Shown piece by piece: positions 35,601-48,429 of a stretch of DNA of 64,000 nt. The first letter of the stretch is position 1. Each line of letters begins with the position of its first letter. Under the pieces are notes generated by a model. It was not told the origin of the DNA. It ran no database searches and saw only the letters and a program-made list of their open reading frames with translations. Source of the stretch: Mytilus trossulus (taxonomy: Eukaryota; Mollusca; Bivalvia; Mytilida; Mytilidae); contig NC_086380.1 in NCBI RefSeq assembly GCF_036588685.1, forward strand, positions 67,716,180-67,780,179, in the 5' to 3' direction. A program made the translations under genes and the position numbers.

Positions 35601-38600
35601 TATAAGGTCTTTCCACTTTTCCGTTTTCTATTTTTTTTTCTTCCGCCTAATTGTTTTCCTTCGCTGTTTTTTTGTTTTGCAATATGTCACTTATATTTTT
35701 AGAATATGATATCGAACAGTTTATACGCTTTTAAAACCAACTCTGCTCAACCGAATACTTTCCCATATAAGAGTTATCTCCCCAAACACTGTTTTTCTTG
35801 TTATCTCTAAGGCTTCACAACCGTATAAGAAACCGACAAATTTATTTTTCCAAATTGCTCGTTATATCCTCAGGATGTTCTGTTTTATTTTGACCGAAGC
35901 CATCCGAAGACTCCATATGAGAGTTATCCCCCCTTTTATATATGATACAAGTGATTTGCATTTCTAACTGGTAAACCATAAGTGATAGAGACCTAGGTTC
36001 TTTTGATTTAAGGTCCTTGGTCCAATAAAATGAAAATTAGGTCAAGGTCAAATTTGAAATTTTGATTTTGGCTTATTTTCACTTACTCCATTAACTTTAT
36101 AAGATTGCCACAAATTATTTTTACTAAATTGTTAGTTGCGACATGTCGTAACTCATAAATTTTGATCGGAAGGGTGCGTAGACAATAAATGGAAGTTTTT
36201 GCCCCTCTTATATTTAGAATTATGCGTAAAGTGATATTACTCATGAACTATACATAATACTGACCTAGAGTCTTTTGATTTGGGATCCTTAGTTTATGAC
36301 CTTGAAATTGAGGTCAAGGTCATAGGTTAATTGGACGTTCTAAATTTTGACCTTTGCTAGAAATTCATATTTTTTTATCATAAAGACATAGCAACTGACA
36401 TTTTCAATTAAATCTTAATAGTTTTTATATCAAAATAGATCCTTATTGGTTGAAAGACCTTCAATTGTTCTTTGAACAATTGGTTTTTAATTTTGGTTTG
36501 CTTTTGTGATCAAGTTTACCGCTATGCGATTGGTTGTACGATATGTATTAATTTAGTCCCTCTTACTAGACATTGATTTATTTAGTGTACTGAATATTGC
36601 TTAATCACAGTGTATGGTCATAAAGCCTATATAATGAAACTGATTGGCGTTTACACATTTAAACAACAGAATGATGATTAACTATTCTACTCGAACTTTG
36701 TATTGGTCTTATTTGCAAACATACCACATCTTCTTATTTGATTTAGGACGTTATAATCCAAAGTTATTTATGATATGCGTTTTTTTTTAAATTTGATATT
36801 AGAATTTTTGCTATAATATTGATAGCTTTACTTTGATTTAATACAGACAAACTAAGTTATGTTTTCCTACCTTAAAAATGAAGTGCAGTAGCCTCTTTGC
36901 AGTAATTGCATGGGAATTTTGGATGCAATCATAACCATTCATTGATTGTTACTCAGAAAGGAGTGTCCTGTTATGCATGAATCACTGCTAGAAGAATTTA
37001 AACTCTGTAGAATATCACAATCAGGATCGGTATATCTATGGATTGGACAAATTTCCTGATACCTAAAGAACCCCTCGCAAACGTGACGCTAGAAATTTTA
37101 GTCATTAACATTTTATATTTGTCAACACATTTCTCATGGTGAACTATCAGATGCAGTCGTGTTACATGCAAACAATGATATACAAGTTTAGTGTTATGAC
37201 CACACTCTTGTTTATGATTTTGGTAAAGTGTACATAAGCATAAGCGTAACGTTATAATTATATTACTGGGTAAGTAAGTTGGGAAAAGAGAAATGTGAAA
37301 CCGTAACGTGATTCATATGTTTAATTTGACACCGTCCATTGTTTTTAATACTAAGGAACAGATCATGCCACAAGGCAGATCTGTACGAGTCCTTTAGGCT
37401 CCCGTGGTATCTTTAATCTCGAGTTTTCTCAATGAGATTTTAACACTTAACGGAATCGATAAAAAATAACTTGATCAATTATAAAATAATATTACAGGAT
37501 AATGATAAAATGGTTTTTAATTTTCACAATCATTTTTTTGTTTTACAATAATATGCAGATGAAAAGTGAAATTGAAAGACACTTGTAACGCTGTTGGAAA
37601 CCTAGTTAGTTTAAAAGTGGCTTGAATGTGGTTATCATGGTTTTTTTTACTTTATTGACCTCTTGATATTACAGTTTACATGTACTGTATAAAACATGAA
37701 ACACAATAACTTAAAGCCTTTTTCTGCATCGATATAAGGATTGTCCTATATTGCAGCTGTCTGACATGCAGTCTATGAATCTGCATTCTCACAGCTAAAC
37801 TATTTCCTGTTTATACGATTTATAATTCTTCGAAACTGTAACATTCGATACAGTTTATAAAGTTGTAACCTTTACACGTGAATTTGGTATTAGCATACAT
37901 TTTTTGTCTTGTTACTATCTCAAGTTCACTTCAGATATAGATTTATGCACAAGTTCCACATCGTGAATCCTTGCATTTCGACACTTGTAAATGTTTTCCT
38001 TCTCTGTTTGTCCAAATAATGCACGAACCAAGATACGTTTTACATTTTTCGGGTGCCGTGTGCCTTGTATTTATGTTTCTGGTATTATGAGGGTACTTTA
38101 TTTTGTATTTCGTCCAAGAATTAGAGTACCTAATCTTGATTTTTTTCCAAAAATTTGTAAATTTCTTCACGTTACGGGAAATATATTCTCATTCGTACAA
38201 TCGGTATTTGCTTATCAGCCATTTCATTACGCCTTTAGCTCAGGCTTTGTAGATATTTTTTGGTGAAATAAGAAATACTCTAAGTTCTTGCAACCGTTCA
38301 TGTCTATTTTTCTAGCTAAACAGTAGGATATGCTTCTTTTTGTATGTGCGGGATTGCAAGAATAAAATGTAAATATTGGTGCGTGAAATAGTTAATATAG
38401 TTATGAACATCAGTGCCTTCTTTAACTTCCAATGAGTATATCCAGTTAGATAATTGATGAATATGAATGATATCAACTTATTATTTGGTAAACATTTTCA
38501 GAACTTTATCGGATTTCCTCCAAATATTAAAGCAGTAGCCCATTCATCTCTTCTTAGCGGTTCAAAATTCTCTCGCCATTTAGAATTCTCTATATTGTTA

Positions 38601-38679
38601 TTGTTCTTAATCTCTGAATAAAGTTTCTTATCAGACTCGGACTTCTCTTGAACTGAATTTTACTGTGAGTATTTTTATG
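35601..38679. other. Spacer between gene A and relic D: repeats, no gene
   Basis: A degenerate pair of repeats with AGGTCAAGGTCA motifs lies at 35990-36380. A block at 36525-36740 (TTATTTAGTGTACTGAATAT, GTCATAAAGCCTATATAATG) is shared with 40615-40800 and 48220-48350, evidence that the 3' flank was duplicated with the B-box exon. Frames at 37943-38266 overlap on opposite strands and have no domain. Confidence 0.55.
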
Positions 38680-39030
38680 CGTTTACTTTTCTACATTGGC
38701 TAGAGGTATAGGGGGAGGGTTGGGATCTCACAAACATGTTTAACCCCGCCGCATTATTGCGCCTGTCCCAAGTTATGAGCTTCTGGCCTTTGTTAGTCTT
38801 GTATTATTTTAATTTTAGTTTCTTGTGTACAATTTGGAAATCAGTTTGGCGTTCATTATCACTGAACTAATATATATTTGTTTAGGGGCCAGCTGAAGGA
38901 CGCCTCCAGGTGCAGGAATTTCGCGCTGCATTGAAGACCTGTTGGTGACCTTCTGCTGTTGTTTTTTTCTATGGTCGGGTTGTTGTCTGTTTGACACATT
39001 TCCCATTTCCATTCTCAATTTTATCTTCTT
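38680..39030 (-). repeat. Dispersed repeat, family 3 (longest copy)
   Basis: Read on the minus strand it contains GAATGGAAATGGGAAATGTG, GGTCACCAACAGGTCTTCAA, CTGGAGGCGTCCTTCAGC and, at its far end, GGCGGGGTTAAACATGTTTG. It overlaps the 67-residue minus-strand frame 38815-39018, which is therefore not a gene. Confidence 0.8.
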
Positions 39031-39870
39031 TTAAAAAAACATGTTGTTCAAATTAAATGTTACGGATTCTAAAACGCAATCGATGGTAGACCGACTAGGT
39101 AAAGCATCCCTGTTTTTTTATGTCATCTTTTACTGCCACAACTGCCAGGTCATGTGATATATTTGTGTTTCAGAAAGTGAATTATTTTTTAGGGGGTGTA
39201 GACTACTCCCTATATTGTAACTCCAAATTATACCCTCATCAATGAAGGCCTACATCAGAGACAAACGAACTTTTAAAATGGAGAATTACATTTTGACAGC
39301 ATACGTTTGTTCCTCATAACAGAAAACTGTTAAAACTACTGATATAATAGCTGGTTCTTTTAGAAAAGTATCTAGAACCTCTATTCCCTCTGGTAATTAA
39401 CTATATAATATTATTTGCAGTGGATGTTATATTCAAGTATAGTTATTTTATTAATAACTTTACATATAGGACTTCTATTCTATGACTGCTGACATACAAC
39501 AATCAACGCAATAAGAAAAACAAAAGTTATAATGACTGCATTTCTTAGATAACTATAAGACCTCTGCATCATCAATTTCATCCGAAGTACCACTGAGACA
39601 AATCTACTTTTTCGGAGTGTACGCTTATAGTACATTTATCGACTTCTTATTGAGTATTGCGCTGCTGTGTAGATATAGTACATATAGCATGTATATGACT
39701 GCCCTCTATTTATGTAAATAAGTAATTCTTTCGACAAGTAAATGAGAAGTGATTTACTGTTTAATATGTCCCAATCAAGTGATGGGCAGGCCGGCAGATG
39801 TTATTTTTAGGAAAGAAATGTCCATTATATTATTACATGCTTATTTATTTAAGTATTTAAGCCCTAATAT
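39031..39870. other. Spacer, no gene seen
   Basis: AT-rich sequence before relic D. The 5' limit of homology to the B-box genes is sharp at about 39871. Confidence 0.4.
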
Positions 39871-40428
39871 AGAGGAAATCCAAAAACTAATCGTAACATC
39901 TGCCATTGACCAGTCTTTCACGATACTCGATATGAAAAACAGAAAAAAACTGAAAGATCGATTGAAGTCGGGACATGGATTTATGGAATAGTTCACCAGG
40001 ATGGTAAATTGTTCGATAATAAACATGCACATGGATTATGTGTTGTAAATTTATATGACGACTCAGTGAAACAGCTAGTTGACGTTGTCTTGACTTCGAA
40101 AAGAAGCATTGCAATTTGGTAATCGTTATTATATAAACGTTAATGATTCTGTAGCATGCAATGATCTTCAGGGAAAAGTTAATTGGAAACTAGTACTTAC
40201 AGCATTTCTATCAAGTACACGGGATGTTACGGTAGACACGTTTACGTATCAGGCGGTAATTCCCACAATGAAGATTTTATTTCCCCAGATGAAAACAACC
40301 ACACAATCTTGCTGTCAGAGAAAGATGGCCTTAAACAGCCACAAGCTTTGTTCTTTGATCGCAAAAGTAACAAGTTACTTTTTTCAAACGAAACCAAGTT
40401 GGCATTTCTTTATGATGTTTCAAATTGA
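39871..40428 (+). pseudogene. Truncated B-box-gene relic D (propeller part only)
   Basis: Similarity to gene A begins at the codons equivalent to the middle of the propeller (KLIVTSAIDQSFTILDMKNRK, like KLVVTSGSDKSITIIDMKTRK) and runs to the C-terminus (SEKDGLKQPQALFFDRKSNK...LAFLYDVSN). The B-boxes and coiled coil are missing. An extra A in the run after AACAG shifts the frame near 39945, a deletion follows IAIW near 40118, and another small deletion lies near 40237. Three frames are needed to read it, so it is dead. Confidence 0.85.
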
Positions 40429-41409
40429 TGAAATTGGTGCAATATCTTCATCAAAAAGAAACATCAAAATAGTGTGGAGACTGGTACATTCGATATCTAT
40501 AAGCCAAGTTGTTTGTGTAAAAACAGAAATTAAACTTACAAAAATCACAGTAGGAGCCATAAATTATAAAAAAAAAAGAATATGTTTGATAGTATCTTGG
40601 TCTATTTTTTTATATAGCGCTTCGTGATTGGTATAACAATGTGCATTTATTCGGCCCCTCCTATTTAATATTGATTTATTTAATGCAGTGAACATTACTT
40701 AACCATAGTGTATGATCATAAAGCCTATGTCATGCAACTGATGGGCGTTTTAACACTTAAACATTGAGTATGATGATCAACTATTCTTCTCGGACTTTAT
40801 TTGAATTGTTTCACATTTTGTCCTGTCGAGCATTATATAACTTACTATACAGTATGGGTTTTGCTTATTGCTGAAAGCCAAACGGTGACCTATAGTTGCT
40901 AACACATATTTTATTTGGTTTGTTTTGATACTTGACTTATTGACAATCATACCTCATCCTCTTATTCTAATATTAGTTTATAATCCATAGTAATATATAG
41001 TCTTTTTTAATTTGAGATTAGAATACTCGAAGTAATCTACCGAGCATTACCATAATTAAAGACAAAATGAGGTATGTTTGCTTTCTTTTTTATTGAAGTG
41101 TAACCTCTTTGCGGTATTTTCAGAGACATGTCTTATGGAAAAAGTAAAATCACAAAAATACTGAACTTAGACATGTTATAGGAAAATCAATTTGGAAACT
41201 CCATAATCAAATGGCAAAATCAAATAAAAAACACACATAAAAAACGAATGGACAAGGACTGTCATATTCCTGACTTGGTACAGGCATTTTCAAATGGAGA
41301 ACATGGTGGAATAAACCTGGTTTTATAGCGCTAACCATCTCACTTTGATGACATAGATAAATTATGTGAAGTATAACCACGGCTAAACAGCTACTTTAGT
41401 ACAAGAAAT
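40429..41409. other. 3' flank of relic D and dispersed repeats
   Basis: 40615-40800 matches 36525-36700 and 48220-48350. 40855-40975 is an old family-1 relative (TGACCTATAGTTGCTAACAC, CAATCATACCTCATCCTCTT). 41215-41360 is a dispersed repeat with CTGACTTGGTACAGGCATTT. No gene. Confidence 0.55.
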
Positions 41410-42030
41410 GTACAGTTTTAAAGATGCATATCAAATGTACATTCTGTAAAGCTGTATATAAACTGCATCGTTGTTAGATGTTTATAAACTGTACATCTGT
41501 AACACAGTATTTAAACTGTACCTCTGTTAAGCTAAACATAAACTGTGTTGAAGGCCGTACTTTAACCTATAATGGTTTACTTTTTAAATTGTTATTTGGA
41601 TGGAGAGTTGTCTCATTGGCAATCACACCACATCTTCCTATATATATGTACATCTGTAAAACTGTGTATAAACTATACATCTGTAAAGCTGTATATAAAC
41701 TGTACATCTGTAAAGCTGTATATAAACTGTACATCTGTAAAGCTGTATATAAACTGTACATCTGTAGAACTGTATATAAACTGTACATCTGTAAAACTGT
41801 ATATAAACTGTACAGCTGTAAATGTGTATGTAAACTGCACCGATGTTAGCTGTATATAAAATGTACATCTGTAAAGCAGTATTTAAACTGTACCTCTGTT
41901 AAGCTAAATATAAACTGTACATCTGTAAAACTGTGTATAAACTATACATTTTTAAAGCTGTGAATAAATTGCAACTCTGTTAAAATGTACATTAACTGCA
42001 CATTTTTTAATCTGTATATAAGCTAAATAT
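41410..42030. repeat. 27-bp minisatellite, open on both strands
   Basis: The unit is ACTGTACATCTGTAAAGC plus TGTATATAA, repeated over 20 times with variation. Because 27 is divisible by three and the unit lacks stops in several frames, it yields frames of 73-123 residues on both strands (KLYICKAVY, CTSVKLYIN, MYSLYTALQ). These are artefacts. A family-1 copy is inserted at 41543-41652 and splits the array. Confidence 0.9.
41543..41652 (+). repeat. SINE/MITE-like dispersed repeat, family 1, inserted in the minisatellite
   Basis: TGTTGAAGGCCGTACTTTAA through CCACATCTTCCTATATATAT interrupts the 27-bp array. The array resumes at once, so the insertion is younger than the array. Confidence 0.9.
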
Positions 42031-42670
42031 ATAGGTTCTACACTCCATCTTGTGTAATACGATATTTGTCCACAATTAAAAAAAATGAAGAAAAGAAAAT
42101 CAATCCCCAAGCTTCCATTGTGTCGAAAGGAAAATAACCTTATTCATCAACTCAATAAAATGTTAATTACAGCATACAAAATGTACACGGAAACATGTTT
42201 CTCTCTATCATCAAATTAATGAAAGCACTAACCTAATGGGAATAATTAAAGACAAATACATTTCTGTTCTTGATTTTACCAATCATTTCACCTATCAGAT
42301 TTATAACACAATTTCAGATAAAGATGGGGTTAGAGAACATAGATTTAAAAAGACAACGAAACAGTAAAAAAGGAGCCACGAACAAGTAGTTGGGTTATTT
42401 GTGTCTTTTGTTTTCTTAATAACGATCGAGATGCAATATACGAAAGAGAGAATATGTTTTTTTTAGTAAAATAAAGAACTACAGGCCAAAAAAATAAGGA
42501 AAAAAGAATAATGGGATATTGAAATTGAAAAACAATTGAGAATAATGAAAAAAGAGATCAAGAATAAAATAACAACAAGTCCCATACAAGTTTTGATAAG
42601 CATACACGTCATGTTTTGGTCAGGGTACATAAAAGAATGTCATAACATTTTGTCTCCGTATGTAAATACG
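42031..42670. other. Spacer, no gene seen
   Basis: A-rich sequence; no frame or repeat recognised. Confidence 0.4.
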
Positions 42671-42935
42671 CTACGTTTAAATAAACCGAGATAATATTAT
42701 AAATAATCTATAACACGTATTGGTCACATGAAATTGTATCTGCCGCTGCTTGGTGTACTGATTTGTTGAATTTCAGGTATAGCTTTCTTTTTAACATTCA
42801 AAATACTTGTACAAAACTTTTTTTATGTGTAATCAACTCGTGTTTATCACATTTGATCTAAATAAGAATTTTGAAATACTAGAAATAAAGTTATTCATTG
42901 GTTTTCTCATTCTACTTTCCTATTCCGTTTGCTTT
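42671..42935 (+). promoter_or_regulatory. Predicted promoter and non-coding exon 1 of pseudogene B (module copy 3)
   Basis: It has CTACGTTTAAATAAACCGAG, TTGGTCACATGAAATTGTAT, TACTGATTTGTTGAATTTCAG|GTATAG (donor-like after 42776) and a tail GGTTTTCTCATTCTACTTTC, in the same order as at 14.2 and 58.1 kb. The predicted intron runs 42777-46278. Confidence 0.5.
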
Positions 42936-43854
42936 GAACTTGTTTGTAATAAAAAACATATTTAACCTTAATGTTATATCTAAGTAGAAAAAAATCAAAT
43001 ATTTGCTACTTGACGATATGCAATCAGCAATAAATTTCTTTCTAAATAAAACAATAAAAGAAAGCATTAGCCCAGGAAGTTTTGACCAGAAATATAATTC
43101 AAATATTTATTACGTTATACATTGTAAAATAATACACTTGTCTAAAAATACATTATTGAAAGATCTCGTGGTTGTTTAGGTATAATATATATTTTTGTTC
43201 CCATTATTTTCTTTTTTTTGTTCCTCGAGCAAGGGGATGCAGAGAACGTTGATACCGGGCATTTGTTTGTCTGTCCGTTTTTTCGTTAGTTTTTGTGTCC
43301 GTTCATCCGCTCTTGTAATAGCGCTCATTTGTACAATTCTTTTATGATTTTTATGAAACTTATATTAAAGGTTAATAATAGCAATGTTTTTGACGATTTT
43401 TTAAAGAGTAATGTCCCTTGGATGCATTAACGATCAGTCTCATTTGTTTAGTTCTTGCCAGATTTTAAAGAAACTTATATTATATGTTTGAATTAGCAAT
43501 GACTTAGACGAGTTCAAAAATCAGTGCCCTTCAATTATTTTTTTAAAGAGTGAAGCCCCTTGAAAACATTATTTATGTGTAAGCGCTCTAGATCTGATGT
43601 GTACAATTTTTGTCAATTTTTAACAAAATTGATGATTATTAATTATTTTAAAAGAGGTATGCTCCTTGGAAATATTGAGTATATGGCAAATAACATAGGG
43701 GAGCTCTCATATGTTCGATTCTTGCCAGAATTTCAGGAAATTTCTATCAATGTCTTATAGACATGAATATCAATTATAAGGTCATTTTTATAAATTTTCT
43801 GTTTACAAAACTTTGAATTATTCGAAAAACTAAGGATTTTCCTACCCCAGGAGT

Positions 43855-44030
43855 AGATTACCTTAGCCGTATTTGGCACAACTTTTTGGAATTTTGGGTC
43901 CTCAATGCTCTTCAACTTTGTATTTGTTTGGCTTTTTAACTATTTTGATCTGAGCGTCACTGATGAGTCTTATGTAGACGAAACGCGCGTCTGGCGTATA
44001 AAATTATAATCCTGGTACTTTTGATAACTA
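43855..44030 (+). repeat. Dispersed repeat, family 2, with intact hammerhead-like core
   Basis: CTGATGA at 43960-43966, GTC/GAC around a TTATGTA loop, GAAA at 43980-43983, ACGC/GCGT around GCGTCTG, and a following A at 43998. With 10645-10815 this is one of two copies with all core positions intact. Confidence 0.85.
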
Positions 44031-44539
44031 ATTATATCAGCAATATCTTGGACACTTTAAAAAAAATTCTGATCAAATATATTTATCGAATTATGCCCCT
44101 TGAAAATATAAATTTTAATTGAAATCACTTTGCTCGTGCTCCGGAGCTTTCATTTCTCTTTCTATAAATTAAAAGATTGAAATATACACTCAAGAAGGAG
44201 TGTTTAAGTTTTTGCCCTTATACCTTGGGTAGATAAATAAAGGCAACAGTAGTATTCCATTGATGTAAATTCATCATTCGATTGAGAAAAAAACAAATCC
44301 GGGTTAGAAACTAAAAATAAATATATGCATTGCGGGTGACATTGGAAAGCAGTTTTTTTTGTTCAAATAAATTTTAGCATCCCTTTCTTATGCATTCTTA
44401 TTTTTTTTTGTATATTCATCTATTTCACAGATAATATCAGATATTTTCCTTATGTCGTAACGATAATACGTACCCTTTTCTTTTCACGAATGTGATTTAC
44501 CGAATTTGAATATATACCGGATTTGTAAAAACATAAGCT

Positions 44540-44780
44540 ATTTCGACTGGTGCCGCATGTGGGACAGGATCTTCCTACGCTTCCGGAGCAATAGGTTTCA
44601 CCCAAGTTTATGGTTGGGTTCGTATTGCTTAGTCTTTAGTTTTCTATGTTGTGTCTTCTGTACTATTATGTGTCTGTTTTCATTTTTACTTTTAGCCATG
44701 GCTTGTTTGGTTTATTTTTTATCTATAAGTTTGACTGTTCCTCCTTCTGGTATATATTGTCCCTTTTCTATTCTTTGAGC
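44540..44780 (+). repeat. Dispersed repeat, family 4
   Basis: It contains GTGGGACAGGATCTTCCTAC, GGGTTCGTATTGCTTAGTCT and TTTTCTATGTTGTGTCTTCT, a sequence I associate with widespread bivalve repeats. A fragment of the same end (TTTCGGGTATCCCTCTTATT) occurs near 27690. The 90-residue frame here is not a gene. Confidence 0.65.
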
Positions 44781-46279
44781 TTTCTTACAAAATGACGAAA
44801 GGTACGTATGCTTGACGAATCATACGTAAGACTCGTTTTAGGGATCTTTTATTTTGACGTATTTAAATAATAGTCGTGTAACTTCGGACAGTTATCGTGC
44901 ATGCAACGACACTTATTAAATTGGATTTTATTCAGATATATTTAGAATTTCGGGACGTACGATAGGTAAGAATATGATTATTGATACCACCAAGTCGTAA
45001 GAGATAATACTACAAAATATTCTTAATTTAGAGTTGTCAGACGAATTTTTTTTTCCTAAGACTTTTAAGACTAAACACTGGCCCCTCTACCACTCTTCAA
45101 TATAACAATGTTGCACTGTTTAACCTAAGAAAATGTTAAAGCAAATACAATGTCTTCTTCCCTATCAGAAACACAAATAAACTCTTTATTTAAAATTGCC
45201 AACGCTCAAAATAATAAAATGAAAATGTAGAAAAAAAGATGATCTTCATACTATGCCATATGCTGGTGCTCGTTTCATAAATTTTGAATCATCACCTCTC
45301 CCCTGGTAATATCCATTGCCCCCTCCCTTAATGTGTATATATGATACATCGGAGCAATAGAACGTTTATTGTAGCGTATAATTGCGTGCTGCCTTTAGTC
45401 CTGAACATTCATGAAATATTAGCCACTGGACGATAAGTGACAACTTCGCGTCTATCTTCCAAATATGTGTACTGTTAAATCGTCTTATAAAATCAACAAT
45501 ATGTATGGTGCAAAATTGTAGATTTATTTTCTTGATATACAAAGTCTTTTTTTTTTAGATTTATTCAACATTACTGTTTACATACTTTGTAGCATAAATT
45601 TTTAGCAAATCTCGATATTCCGCTTTGACAATTTGCTGAAAGTGTACTGTAACAAATAATAATAAATTATGAATCTTGTTGTTAAATTTAGACTTACGTA
45701 CTTCAATAATGTCATTGAAATGTTAATCGTGAAACTCGTGCTTAAAAAATTCCCGCGGAAATGTGTGTACTCGTGGTTTACGTAAGTAACATAAAGGACG
45801 TACGTGTATTTGACGCTCTTTTTATCTGTTTGATTAAATCAAAATCATGTATATTTTGCGATATTACTTTTGTTTTAAAAATAAACCTGATTTGGAAAAG
45901 AATGCTGTTTACTGGATAAAACAAAGACTCTTTTAATTGTTATTGTAGAAATGTAATACGTGTTCCCTTTACGTCCTTTCGTACCTTTCGTCAGTTTGTA
46001 AGAAAGCTTTATTAGGGATAAAATGTATATATGCGGCACCAAGTTAATACATGTATGAGTTAGACACATAACACTTAAAACAACCAAAAAAAAAAGGAAT
46101 AACCTTTAGCTTTTAATTGGAAAATAATATATAGAACTCACTATCGATGAGTTTACGACATGTCTCTATTGCACATTATGAATGATTAAATGAAAAAACG
46201 CAACATTTCAAATTAATCTACACAAAAGATTTAAGCTAATTAACGTGAAATCAATGTTTTCACTTTTCTTTTTTGCAGC

Positions 46280-47962
46280 ATGTCGAGTAAGTTGACCGTA
46301 TGTGGAGTATGTAATTACCGCAACATCAACAAACCCTCTGTAGTCTGGTGTTTGGAATGCGACGAAGGACTTTGTGGGGAGTGTAAAGAGCATCATGCAG
46401 CTTCAAGGGGGACCAGAGAACACATTTTTGTTCAAATATCCGAGTATCAGAAGCTTCCTTCCAATATACTGGAAATTACTCAAACTTGTCCAAAGCACAA
46501 TGAAAAATACCAAATATTTTGTAAGAAACACGATTGTCCGTGCTGTAGACGATGTGTTGTAGAAACGCATGACGATTGCAGAGAGTTGAACGCTATTGGT
46601 GACGTCATTCGAAATGTTAAATCATCAAGCGCATTCTTGGAAATGGAACACATGCTTGCGGAACTTTCAGAAAATTTACAGAGAATAAGAAAAGGTCGGC
46701 AAAACAATATTAAAAGTCTGAAGGAGAACAAGACAACAATCGAAAGGGAGATTCAGCAGACACGAGTATTGATTAACAATCATCTGGATAAACTGCAGGA
46801 AAGTCTGATGAAAGAGTTGTATGCCGCTGAGGAAAAGGAAAACCAAAAAATGAGCCGTTTATTATCATCCATTCAAGAGAAAGAAAGGGAGATAATAGAA
46901 TTCCAGACCAATTTAAATAAAATAAAACAACATGCCTCTCAGACCTCCAGACATTTTTGGTTATGAAACACATCCAACAAGATGTAACAAACAACGAACA
47001 ATTCCTACAATCCTTTTTGAAAGAAAATAATACGAATGTTGTTACCCTTTCTTTTGAAAAAGAAAAAGTTTTCGAAAATCTACCTACCGCTCTAATCAAG
47101 ATGGGAACCATTATCGTGGACAGAAGGTCAAGTGATATAACACTAACAAGCAGAAAGAACAAACAAGCACAGATAATGATGCCCATAACACATGTTCCTA
47201 ACATTGATGATATAAAACTAACTCTGAAACAAACCGTGAATACAATGGGAACACACATCACTGATTGCTCCTTACTACTTGATGGCAGAATGATTTTCTC
47301 CTGTTACGAAAGTTACAAAATATACGTCATCAAAACCGACGGCTCGTTAGATTTTACATTACAGACAGGGTCGCGTACATATCATATACACTTTATAGAG
47401 GGCAGTCAAAAACTTGTTGTTACATCTGGCCGGAACAAGTCTATCACTATAATCGATATGAAAAACAGAAAATCTGAAAGATCGGTTAAAGTCGGGTAAT
47501 TGGTTTATGGAATAGTTCACAGGGATGGACAATTGTTCTATAATGGATATACTCGTGGATTATGTGTTGTAATATTAGATAACGACTTTATAACACAGCT
47601 AGCTAACGTTACATTACCTTCGAATAGAAACATTGCAATTTGGTCAAATAAACTATATTATATAAACATTGATGATGCTGTAACATGCTGTGATCTTCAA
47701 GGAACAATTGAATGGAAAATTGACCAGTAGTTCTACAAGGTACATGGGGTATTACAGTAGACAATTACGGACGTGTTTACGTATCAGGATTACGGTCTCA
47801 CAAAGTCGTTGTCACTTTACCAGACGGAAAAAACACAGACTATTGCTGTCAGAGAAAGATGGTCTTGATCAGTCAAAAGCTTTGTTCTTTGAACGCAAAA
47901 ATAACAAGTTACTAATTTCGAACGTAGGCAAGTTGGCATTTCTTTATGATGCTTCAAATTGA
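46280..47962 (+). pseudogene. B-box / coiled-coil / propeller pseudogene B (full length, disrupted)
   Basis: It starts ATGTCGAGTAAG one base after an acceptor, like A and C, and reads cleanly for 228 residues through both B-boxes and the coiled coil. Then an extra CT in CATGCCTCTCAGACC (about 46935) shifts the frame. The protein resumes at 46957 (HIQQDVTNNEQFLQS). A TAA at 47497-47499 replaces the serine codon of GSW (GTCGGGTAATGG-type change). A further shift lies near 47725 (KIDQ-stop), with another near 47830 (GGAAAAAACAC). The C-terminal block LSEKDGLDQSKALFFERKNNK...LAFLYDASN is still readable to 47962. The N-terminal half could in principle give a B-box/coiled-coil fragment of about 230 residues if transcribed. 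Confidence 0.9.
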
Positions 47963-48429
47963 TGAATTGGTTCAATATACTCTTCTAAAACATGTAAAAG
48001 AAGCATAAAAAATCTTTTGAATTCTGGAATTTTCAATGTTTATACCAGGCCCCCAGACGTTTGTGTAAATACACATGATTTATTCGTGATACATGCAGTT
48101 TCTCTTCTGCAACCAAATAACTAATACAAAATATAAAGTAGCAGCAAGTATGCATAAAGAAATAATTTTCAAACAAATCTTGGTATTGTTTTGGTTAGTT
48201 TTAGGGATCTAGTATACCGCTTAGTAATTGGTAATACGATGTAGATTATTTGTTCACTTCGTATCGGATATTGTTTTATTTAGTGTACTGAACATTGCTG
48301 CATCATAATGTATTAGTATAATACTTAAGGCCTATATAATGAATTCATTGCTAGTCAATGGTTACGACCTTGTCCCCTTCTTCTTGGCATATTTAGCCAA
48401 TATTTGTGATTACAATGCTGCGCCATATA
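47963..48429. other. 3' flank of pseudogene B
   Basis: It shares AATATACTCTTCTAAAA and AATACACATGATTTATTCGT with gene A's flank. 48220-48350 shares TTATTTAGTGTACTGAACAT and AAGGCCTATATAATGAA with 36525 and 40615. Confidence 0.55.

Larger units (their letters stand above)
42936..46278. other. Predicted intron 1 of pseudogene B, with repeats
   Basis: A degenerate array of about 140-bp units lies at 43225-43850 (TTCTTGCCAGATTTTAAAGAAAC and related). A family-2 copy lies at 43855-44030 and a family-4 copy at 44540-44780. The rest (44800-46270) is AT-rich without a gene. It ends in TTTTCTTTTTTGCAG, an acceptor with AG at 46277-46278. Confidence 0.5.
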
